Source of the DNA: Candidatus Obscuribacterales bacterium
Lineage (GTDB): Bacteria > Cyanobacteriota > Vampirovibrionia > Obscuribacterales > Obscuribacteraceae
Direction of reading: 5' to 3'
Assembly (NCBI GenBank): GCA_019752635.1
Contig: JAIELX010000154.1
Location: forward strand, 1-38,134
DNA length: 38,134 bases
Shown piece after piece: positions 31,967 through 38,134 of the stretch. Positions within the stretch are counted from its first letter, which is position 1, and every line of letters begins with the position of its first letter. Below the pieces are notes generated by a model. The model was not told the DNA's origin and did no database searches. It saw only the letters and a program-made list of their open reading frames with translations. The position numbers and the translations under genes were made by a program.

Positions 31967-32028
31967 CCCGTGGTCGCTGTTCGTCTTGATTCAGTATTTG
32001 GAAACACACGACCTTCACCTCTAAACAA

Positions 32029-32056
32029 AGAAGAGTCCCCTCAAAGGGACTCTTCT
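32029..32056. terminator. Bidirectional terminator between pseudogene and pilT
   Basis: AGAAGAGTCCC pairs with GGGACTCTTCT over 11 bp around a 6-nt loop. On the reverse strand it is followed by TTGTTT, suiting pilT (stop at 32103). On the forward strand it follows the pseudogene stop by 4 nt. Confidence 0.65.
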
Positions 32057-32102
32057 CCAAAATTATGCGCTCCGGCACTTCAGCGGACGTTCTCAATTCT
32101 CG

Positions 32103-33185
32103 TTAACGACTCATAGCACCGCGCAGAACGCGGTCCATTTCGCCGGGATTGATGGCATACGCACGACAGGTGTCGGCATCTACCCAACCTTCTCTATAAG
32201 CGTTGTAGAGGGCCCCGTCCATGGTTTGCATTCCGTCGTATGCACTTGCCTTGATGAACTCGTAAATGCTGTCGATCTCACCTTTCAAGATGCAATCTTG
32301 AACGGAAGGAGTGTTAATCATGATCTCCTGCACGCAAAGACGGCCGCCGCCAACCATCGGAACCAATTGCTGCGCGATTACTGCTTTCAGCGCGTTGGCA
32401 AGTTGCAATCGCATCGCCTCCTGTGCGCCAGGGTCGAAGGCACCAATCACACGTTGGATAGTCTTCGGGGCCGACGCAGTGTGCAAAGTACTCAGCACCA
32501 GGTGACCTGTTTCCGCAGATCGCAACGCCATTTGGATAGTCTGCGGATCACGCATTTCTCCCAGGAGCAGAACATCAGGGTCAGCTCGCAGTGCTGCTTT
32601 TAGGGCATTATTAAAGCTCTTGGTAGTGTAACCGATTTCACGTTGCGTAACGATGGAACACTTCGGACGGTGCACAAATTCGATCGGGTCCTCCATCGTA
32701 TAAATGTGCTTCGCTTCGTTTTCGTTGATGCAGTTGATCATGGCCGCCAACGTTGTCGATTTGCCGGAGCCAGTCACACCGGTTACCAAGATGAGCCCCT
32801 GCTTTGACTGAGTCAACTGTTCAATAACGGGTGCCAGCCCCAATTCAGTGACTGAGGGAATCTCCAGCGGAACGATACGCATGGCGCAGCCCACCGAGTC
32901 CAGATCAAGATAAACGTTAACCCGAACCCGGCACTGGTCGCCGAACAACAGCGCGCAGTCCAATTCATAATTCTCTTCAAAAATCTGCTGCTGCCGCGGC
33001 GTCAGGAAACTGAACACCAGGTGCCGCAACGTCTCAGGATCCAGAACGGGCAGGTCTGGAACCGATCTGATCACGCCGTCGATCCGAAAAACCGGCGGCA
33101 TATTCGCTTTTAAGTGAATATCAGAAGACTTGTATTCGATGGCCAGCTCAAGGATATCCTCGACCGAAATCGCATCAATTTGCAT
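32103..33185 (-). CDS. pilT: Type IV pilus retraction ATPase PilT
   Basis: The protein has 360 residues. The N-terminal PAS-like domain has SDIHLKANMPPVFRIDG. The ATPase core has Walker A GVTGSGKST (136-144), the Asp box with IYTMEDPIEFVH, Walker B DPDVLLLGEMRD with the catalytic Glu, and the His box GHLVLSTLHTASA. RVIGAFDPGAQEAMRLQLANALKAVIAQQLVP is the conserved PilT/PilU arginine and helix region, and the C-terminus (CILKGEIDSIYEFI, MQTMDGAL) fits PilT. It depolymerises the pilus for twitching motility and DNA uptake. The SigF-like sigma gene starts the same operon 37 nt upstream. No pilB or pilC is in the window. Confidence 0.95.
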   Translation of the reverse strand: MQIDAISVEDILELAIEYKSSDIHLKANMPPVFRIDGVIRSVPDLPVLDPETLRHLVFSFLTPRQQQIFEENYELDCALLFGDQCRVRVNVYLDLDSVGCAMRIVPLEIPSVTELGLAPVIEQLTQSKQGLILVTGVTGSGKSTTLAAMINCINENEAKHIYTMEDPIEFVHRPKCSIVTQREIGYTTKSFNNALKAALRADPDVLLLGEMRDPQTIQMALRSAETGHLVLSTLHTASAPKTIQRVIGAFDPGAQEAMRLQLANALKAVIAQQLVPMVGGGRLCVQEIMINTPSVQDCILKGEIDSIYEFIKASAYDGMQTMDGALYNAYREGWVDADTCRAYAINPGEMDRVLRGAMSR

Positions 33186-33222
33186 ATTTGCTCACATCTC
33201 CCCAGCACAACCTTTGCCGTGT

Positions 33223-33978
33223 TCAGAAGATCTCAGTGAGCATTATCTCCTTGAGCTTCTGAAGGGCGCCTCTAACAGCTCTTGAGACCCCCATCTCGGA
33301 AAGACCCAGAATTTTTGCCGTTTCCTTTTGCGTCAAATCGTAAAAGTAAACGAACTCCACGATCTTCTTGGTGCGCTCCCCGAGCGAGACCAGAGCCTGA
33401 CTAATTACTTCCCGGTCTTCCGAGTAGCTAAGCTCATCAATGTATTTTTTGTCGGCGACCAATTCAGAGAGAACCCGCGTGTCTTCGCGTCCGTCATCGT
33501 CATCCGAGGACTCTAGCGATTCGTAGTGGTGACAAGTGTCTCGGGCCTCACGAGCTTCTCGCACTTCAGTAGTGGTAAAGCCGGACCGAACCGCGATTTC
33601 TTCGATTGAAGGAGAATGGTCAAGCTCTCTGGTGAGAACTTCCTCCAACTGAACAATCTTGCTGTTGATTTCGTTCAACCTTCGCGGAACTTGCACCAGC
33701 GTGCCATGGTCGCGCAAGTAATGACGAATCTCGCCCTTGATGTAAACAGTAGCGAAAGTTCTAAAACTAGCTTTGTGCTGACGATCGTTGTCGTAATACT
33801 TTATTGCCTTGAGCAGACCTAGACAGCCTATCTGCGTTAGGTCTTCAGTGCTTTCGGGCATCATGCGCCCGTAACGCTTCGCAATCTGCCGTACAAGTGG
33901 AAGATACTGCTTAACCAGCTCCTCCGTTGACATAGTATTAGTAAGATCGTGCCTATCTGAGACTGTTGCCAACGCCAA
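33223..33978 (-). CDS. Alternative sigma-70 factor, group 3 (SigF/SigB/FliA-like)
   Basis: The protein has 251 residues from TTG 33978 with AGAGGG just upstream; ATG 33933 has no ribosome site. Region 2 has LVRQIAKRYGR, STEDLTQIGCLGLLKAIKYYD and ASFRTFATVYIKGEIRHYLRDHG, followed by QVPRRLNEI. Region 3 has SIEEIAVRSGFTTTEVREA, then an acidic linker (SSDDDDGRED). Region 4 has LTQKETAKILGLSEMGVSRAVRGALQKL, the HTH that reads the -35 box. There is no region 1.1, typical of group 3 factors. Cyanobacterial SigF is required for pilus genes, and here the sigma gene precedes pilT. No anti-sigma gene is adjacent. Confidence 0.9.
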   Translation of the reverse strand: MALATVSDRHDLTNTMSTEELVKQYLPLVRQIAKRYGRMMPESTEDLTQIGCLGLLKAIKYYDNDRQHKASFRTFATVYIKGEIRHYLRDHGTLVQVPRRLNEINSKIVQLEEVLTRELDHSPSIEEIAVRSGFTTTEVREAREARDTCHHYESLESSDDDDGREDTRVLSELVADKKYIDELSYSEDREVISQALVSLGERTKKIVEFVYFYDLTQKETAKILGLSEMGVSRAVRGALQKLKEIMLTEIF

Positions 33979-34182
33979 TCTACCCTCTGAAAAGTGGCTC
34001 CTATGATCAGCTTTCCCTTTACAACCAGCGCTTAAACCGTAAATTCCACATTCTCATATTCATGCGGGAAAGTTTAAAATTAAATCAGGGTGGTCATTCA
34101 TGGTCTAGAGTCTAGGATTGTCAAAATACAAACGAATGACCACTTGCCAGATGGACGTTTTGGGCTGACGCACGAGAGGATA

Positions 34183-36171
34183 ATGTCAAAGAATCCGGTT
34201 TTTAAGCCATTTCGAAGGGTAGTCTTGCTGATTCAGCAGCTCTGGGGGCGGATCTCGACCCAGAAACGACTGCTGCTGCTTGGTTTAATCTCCATTTCTT
34301 CGCTGGTTACCTTCACCGCATGGATTCTTGTAACTCAATTTCAAGTAATCAAAAGTCGATCGGTCAATCAGTTTGGACTGGCGCTGGCCTATGCATTGGC
34401 TCGCGGCGGAGCCGAAGCGCTTTCCAACAGCGGCAATCTTGAAGGTCTTAAGTACTACATCCTCACCGAGATGGCTCAGACCCGGTCAATCGCCTATATC
34501 GCCTTATGCGATAACAATGGAGTGGTCCTGCTCGACAGCCAAAAGCTGTTCAAGCCTCAATCGGGAGAGAGCGAACAGGTCTATCCCTACTATCTGAGGT
34601 CCGCTAACGTTCCCGTGCCTGGCGTTTACCAGAGCCCCGCCAACTTCAGGGAGCTCACCAACATTGTCGTTCCGATGAGACGCAACAATGCCAGTCTCGG
34701 CGTCTGCTGGGTCGGTCTGGACAATTCCGAATTCTCGATTCTGGGTACTCCGGCAGAAACCAAAGTATTTCTGTTTTCAATCTTCGGACTGGTTTGGTTT
34801 CTCGGCGCCCTCTGCCTGGCGGTCAACTATTCTCTGATTAATAGACCGCTCAAATCGCTGGCCGCCGGTGCAAGCCAAATTGCCGCGGGTCGTTTCGGAC
34901 ACCAAATACCTTCACAGAGCGCCGGGCGAGAAATCGATCAGGTTGTTAGCGCTTTCAACTACATGTCTAAGCGCCTTCAGCAGTACGACAAACAAAATCT
35001 CGACAGCCTGATGGCGGAACGTAACAAATTCATTTCAGAGCGCAACAAGCTTGAGCTCGTGCTGATGTCTATCGCAGACGGCGTTGTAGTTTGTGATCGC
35101 GACAACAAAGTGCAAATTATCAACGCCGCGGCCACGCAGTTGTTCGACAAAGAAGCGAAGGACCTCATCGGTAAGCCCCTGGTCTTCTGCACGGAAGGTC
35201 CGGACAGCCCGCAGATCTGTCATATCATTCAAGCGTTCACCGATACCGTGTCGCCAGGTCGACTCGGCCCGGTAATGCAACAATTGCACATCGGAGACAG
35301 AGTGGTTAGGCTGCACATTGCGCCTATCTCTCTTAAAGGCGAGTTTCTCGGTTCGGTAATGATCATGCACGACATTACGCGACAAGCCGAGCTGGAGCGG
35401 ATGAAAAATGAGTTCATCAGCAACGTTTCACACGAATTGAGAACACCAATCACATCGATAAAGAGCTATATCGATACCATCATTACTCACGGCGACCAAC
35501 TGGAAGTCGACATCAAAACAGAGTTTCTCCAGATCATCGACAGCGAAGCCGACAGACTGATGTCACTGGTAAACGAAGTACTGGAATTGAGCAAACTGGA
35601 AGAAGCGGATCGCGAGCTGGAGACGGTTCCCCAAGACGTTCGCAGCGCCGCGGAGTATACGGTTCGTGCGCTGGGAATGATGGCCAAAGACAAAGATATA
35701 GAACTAGAAAACGCAATGGAAGATCCGATGCCGCAAGTGCAAATGAATCGAGAATCCATTGAGCGAGCAATAATCAACTTACTGTCAAACGCCATAAAAT
35801 ACACGCCCAAAGGTGGAAAAGTAATCGTCGGCGTCAGACATTTGACTGAAACAAAGGAAGTTCAAGTCTACGTCAAAGACAACGGTATCGGCATTCCCGA
35901 AGAATGCCTTGAAAATGTTTTCGATCGATTCTTCCGCGTAGAACGGAAGGTTCATACGATCAAAGGCACCGGGCTTGGGTTGACTATTGTCAAAAATATT
36001 ATTGAAAAACATGGCGGTCATGTCGGAGCAGAATCGGAGCTTGGACTGGGATCGACATTCAGCCTTTATCTGCCGGCATACGAAGTATTGTGCGAATCCA
36101 CATCGACAACGGACCTGGACGAAGGCGCGCATATAAGCAAGGCGCCGCCAATCGAAATCAACATCGGTTAG
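34183..36171 (+). CDS. Membrane histidine kinase with HAMP and PAS domains
   Basis: The protein has 662 residues from ATG 34183, chosen for GAGAGGAT directly upstream; an ATG at 34090 would add 31 residues. Helices are at about 30-52 and 196-218, with an extracytoplasmic sensor of about 140 residues between. HAMP (NRPLKSLAAGASQIAAGRFGHQIP), a short coiled coil and a PAS domain (LELVLMSIADGVVVCDRDNKVQIINAAATQLF) follow. HisKA has the phosphoacceptor His417 in VSHELRTPITSIKSY. HATPase has N box NLLSNAIKYTP, G1 DNGIGIPEE, F FDRFFRV and G2 GTGLGLTIVKNIIEKHGG. This is the classic VicK/PhoR-like layout. The gene has no response regulator beside it. Its stop is 3 nt from that of the TPR gene. Confidence 0.95.
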   Translation: MSKNPVFKPFRRVVLLIQQLWGRISTQKRLLLLGLISISSLVTFTAWILVTQFQVIKSRSVNQFGLALAYALARGGAEALSNSGNLEGLKYYILTEMAQTRSIAYIALCDNNGVVLLDSQKLFKPQSGESEQVYPYYLRSANVPVPGVYQSPANFRELTNIVVPMRRNNASLGVCWVGLDNSEFSILGTPAETKVFLFSIFGLVWFLGALCLAVNYSLINRPLKSLAAGASQIAAGRFGHQIPSQSAGREIDQVVSAFNYMSKRLQQYDKQNLDSLMAERNKFISERNKLELVLMSIADGVVVCDRDNKVQIINAAATQLFDKEAKDLIGKPLVFCTEGPDSPQICHIIQAFTDTVSPGRLGPVMQQLHIGDRVVRLHIAPISLKGEFLGSVMIMHDITRQAELERMKNEFISNVSHELRTPITSIKSYIDTIITHGDQLEVDIKTEFLQIIDSEADRLMSLVNEVLELSKLEEADRELETVPQDVRSAAEYTVRALGMMAKDKDIELENAMEDPMPQVQMNRESIERAIINLLSNAIKYTPKGGKVIVGVRHLTETKEVQVYVKDNGIGIPEECLENVFDRFFRVERKVHTIKGTGLGLTIVKNIIEKHGGHVGAESELGLGSTFSLYLPAYEVLCESTSTTDLDEGAHISKAPPIEINIG

Positions 36172-36174
36172 AGG

Positions 36175-37857
36175 TCACTTTCTCAAGGCCGCCAGCTCGT
36201 TTTGCAATTTCGCCAGCAAATCAGGCTTGTTCTTAGGTCGAATCACCACCAGCGCCTCCTGCATAGTAGCCAGGACCAGGGAGGGAGATTTCTGTTCGGC
36301 ATAAATATGCGATGACTTCAAGTAATACTCCACAGCTTTCGACGGATCTCTTTCCAAAGTCGATTCTGCGCGCATATGCCATGTTCTTGCCGCAGAAAAC
36401 TGATCGCGCCTCTCTTCGGCAGTCCGAATCGCCAGCGCCCAGAGCCGCTCCGATTCAGCAGGATCGCTGACAGCCAGCGCTTTAGCAAATACGCGCTGAG
36501 ATTCCATCCGAATCAAAACCAATGACTCTGCGCCGGCCGGAATCGGCACAGCAGCACACTTTTGGCGAAACTGATCGCCAAGATGCTTGTAACCGCGCAA
36601 GTAAGCTTGTACCGCCAGAGCTTGAGTGACAATCATAACCGTTTCCGCAGGAGTTTCCGCAGAGAAGCTCGCGGCCCTGTAAGCCCACTTTGACCAGAGC
36701 TCTTTGTCCTGCGTCGGCACGCTCTCGGCAGCCACTATGCACAGAGCAGCCATCTCGCTGTTTCGCTCGACGTGACTTAGAGGTTCCCATTGGTTTATCA
36801 GTCCCATAACCTTTGACAGGTTAACCTTTTCGTCGCAGCCAATGAGAAGTCTCTCCAGCTTAAGTCGCCGAAACTTAGCAACTTCTTGATCCGGAAACGA
36901 CCTTGTTGCTTCTATCGCTTTTTCAAGCATGCTGCGCCGCTTCACCTTATCGTCATAAAGCGTAGAAAAACGTTCCAACCACAGGCAACGCGACCGCGGG
37001 TCCAAGTCCTCGGTTGCGTAGTTCATCACCACGGCATATTTGCTGGACAAGTCCGGTATTTTCAAACATTTTTCAACGCTGACAAGGCGAAGATAAAGCG
37101 GTATCAACGTTTCACGATCATCTCGACGCACGCTACACAGTTCGGCTCCCTTTCGAAAGTACTTCACCGCAGCCTCATACTTGCCCAGGCTCATCAAAAT
37201 ATCGCCTGCGACTAGACAAACCTCGCCTCTGCCCGACAGAGTAGTTATGTCGTCAACATCGGGAAAAGCAGCCAGGGTTCGCTCATAGTAGTCCAACGCT
37301 TCGGACAATCGTCCTCGCTGCAAACAACAATCGCCCATTAATCTGAGCCAATTTCGGTGAAAATTGGCAGAAGGATCGATTCGGTTGGCAGATTCAGCAA
37401 ACAAAAGTTGTTGCTCGGGTCCCCGGGTAAAAGCAATTAAGTCCGCAACAGTTCTCAACGAGGCCGCGCGCAAATAATCCCCGCGCAATCTCTCGTCATA
37501 CAGGACTTCCTGCGCGAGTTTTAACGCCGCAGGTGCCTCCCCGGCCATCTGCAAGTATCCGCACAGCGCTAGCTTGGTGGCAGCAATGTTAGTCGGCGCT
37601 GCCGCTGCGCGCGCTTCATCCTTTAGCAAGGACTCCAAACCTGCAATTGCTTCACTCCGTCGTCCGTGTTCATACAACGCGCAGTATTTTGCTCTCAGAA
37701 GCTGATCTCTTGCCAGGGTATTGGGCGCCACCCGCACCGCGGCATCCAAAAGCTCGCCATTAAGCTTCAATTCTCCGCACCGGCGGCAAACTTCGGCTAG
37801 CGCGCTTAGCTCAGCGTGAGCCACGAAAGGATCTGCTTGCTTGTCTTCTAAAGCCAT
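36175..37857 (-). CDS. TPR-rich hypothetical protein
   Basis: The protein has 560 residues. Its ATG start is the first possible one, since an in-frame TAA lies 10 codons upstream; no clear ribosome site is seen. Almost the whole sequence is built of paired helices of 34-residue type, for example LRLMGDCCLQRGRLSEALDYYERTLAAFP and AGDILMSLGKYEAAVKYFRKGAELC, then a longer region ending LVVIRPKNKPDLLAKLQNELAALRK. There is no signal peptide, membrane helix or catalytic motif. Such proteins act as scaffolds. It starts head-to-head with a truncated Ser/Thr kinase at 37890, and in related genomes kinase and TPR modules are often joined or adjacent. No function is assigned. Confidence 0.75.
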   Translation of the reverse strand: MALEDKQADPFVAHAELSALAEVCRRCGELKLNGELLDAAVRVAPNTLARDQLLRAKYCALYEHGRRSEAIAGLESLLKDEARAAAAPTNIAATKLALCGYLQMAGEAPAALKLAQEVLYDERLRGDYLRAASLRTVADLIAFTRGPEQQLLFAESANRIDPSANFHRNWLRLMGDCCLQRGRLSEALDYYERTLAAFPDVDDITTLSGRGEVCLVAGDILMSLGKYEAAVKYFRKGAELCSVRRDDRETLIPLYLRLVSVEKCLKIPDLSSKYAVVMNYATEDLDPRSRCLWLERFSTLYDDKVKRRSMLEKAIEATRSFPDQEVAKFRRLKLERLLIGCDEKVNLSKVMGLINQWEPLSHVERNSEMAALCIVAAESVPTQDKELWSKWAYRAASFSAETPAETVMIVTQALAVQAYLRGYKHLGDQFRQKCAAVPIPAGAESLVLIRMESQRVFAKALAVSDPAESERLWALAIRTAEERRDQFSAARTWHMRAESTLERDPSKAVEYYLKSSHIYAEQKSPSLVLATMQEALVVIRPKNKPDLLAKLQNELAALRK

Positions 37858-37889
37858 GAACTGTCGAATCTCAGAGCGAGCCTGCGGTT

Positions 37890-38134
37890 ATGGGGACCAG
37901 CTTTTACATGAGTCCCGAACAATGCACCGGGGCTTCGGTGGATCGGCGCACCGACATTTACTCACTTGCCTGTGTCATGTACGAAGTTTTGTCCGGCAAG
38001 CCGCCGTTCATCGGAGAATCCTCGTACGAAGTAATGTTCAAGCAGCTCAACAGCTCACTGTCTAAGCTCGGAGAACTAAAGCGTTTACCAAAAAGTCTTG
38101 CGGCGTTCCTGACACGTTGTTTGCAAAAGGATCC
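37890..38134 (+). pseudogene. N-terminally truncated Ser/Thr protein kinase (continues beyond window)
   Basis: From ATG 37890 the frame reads MGTSFYMSPEQCTGASVDRR, then TDIYSLACVMYEVLSGKPPFIGESSYEV and LPKSLAAFLTRCLQKDP to the window edge. These are kinase subdomains VIII to XI: the APE-like SPEQ, the D-x-Y-S-L helix, PPF and the C-lobe Arg in TRCLQKDP. In the same frame a TGA lies at 37857-37859, so only about ten residues (TVESQSEPAV, a plausible activation loop) precede the ATG. No glycine loop, VAIK lysine, HRD or DFG is found upstream in any frame, since that sequence encodes the TPR protein on the other strand. The fragment cannot phosphorylate anything; it looks like a relic of a rearrangement, unless a distal part has another role. 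Confidence 0.7.

Larger units (their letters stand above)
30570..32024 (+). pseudogene. Broken glutamine-hydrolysing asparagine synthase-like gene
   Basis: ATG 30570 opens MCGIAGIAG, with the N-terminal nucleophile Cys2 of class II glutaminases, then QHRGPDGDG. The frame then hits TAG at 30705. Sequence continues in another frame from about 30692 (NDCVLGHRRLSIIDLS, TYNGECYNF, RDYYGQKPLYY) to GAVQAPET near 31150. It then returns to the first frame with QPTVDGVNTFLVSRAAREAGFKVALSGLGGDEFFGGY and runs to 32024. Between the last two blocks about 150-200 residues are missing, including the SGGxDSS ATP-pyrophosphatase loop. There are thus two frame changes and an internal deletion, so no functional enzyme can be made. 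Intact relatives make Asn or amidate sugars and peptides, often in surface-glycan or lasso-peptide loci. Confidence 0.88.

Noticed and set aside
29850..32056. Genomic island integrated at tRNA-Pro
   Set aside because: No integrase, no duplicated tRNA 3' end and no mobility gene was seen in the flanking sequence.
38129..38134. GGATCC at the very end, possible cloning-site boundary
   Set aside because: It lies in frame within the kinase QKDP motif, so it is natural coding sequence; the window edge there is probably coincidence.

Overview
The window reads like chromosomal DNA of a Gram-negative-type environmental bacterium with moderate GC. My best guess is a non-photosynthetic relative of Cyanobacteria (Vampirovibrionia / Obscuribacterales type), at moderate confidence. 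The reasons are a SigF-like sigma factor next to pilT, cyanobacterial-style kinase/TPR proteins, a bacterial Ski2-like helicase with a Cys cluster, many unusual proline-rich proteins, and frequent TTG/GTG starts. No phage, IS element or CRISPR array was seen. No sequence search was possible, so family names rest on motifs read by eye.

Region A (1-9658) is a cell-surface polysaccharide locus with a peptide-modification flavour. It holds a MvdD/RimK-like ATP-grasp protein, a PqqD-like carrier, a roughly 70-residue peptide with an imperfect Tat-type signal and a 12-residue tail, a phosphodiesterase-superfamily protein with a degenerate metal motif, a GT4 glycosyltransferase, a phosphoglycosyl transferase, a sugar-1-phosphate nucleotidyltransferase, an HPr-kinase-like P-loop protein, a DUF218 (YdcF-like) protein and a Wzz/BY-kinase-type chain-length protein. 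The peptide gene has its own extended -10 promoter. The PqqD + ATP-grasp + HprK-like + exported-peptide set inside a glycan locus is one of the two most interesting parts of the window.

Region B (9731-16348) holds a SWIM/SNF2 helicase, an orphan membrane sensor with no kinase domain, a likely structured small RNA ending in an excellent terminator, and an OafA-type acyltransferase.

Region C (16345-24534) is a signalling and redox block. A membrane kinase-TPR protein, an OmpR-type response regulator, a VWA protein and a PP2C phosphatase resemble the TerY-P kinase/VWA/phosphatase triad. Then come superoxide dismutase, an exported MsrB, a coiled-coil protein and a SelW-like selenoprotein. In the selenoprotein gene an in-frame TGA at 23238-23240 lies in a CxxU motif and is followed by a bacterial SECIS-like hairpin with a GGUCU loop. 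Ordinary gene calling would miss or truncate it. Cytidylate kinase follows.

Region D (24545-32056) holds a proline-repeat protein, a methyltransferase, a Ski2-like helicase, tRNA-Pro(GGG), and a clearly broken asparagine-synthase gene that has lost its PP-loop and contains a perfect 28-bp palindrome.

Region E (32103-38134) holds pilT and a SigF-like sigma factor in one operon, a divergent PAS/HAMP histidine kinase, a TPR protein, and at the window edge a Ser/Thr kinase fragment lacking its N-lobe and catalytic loop.
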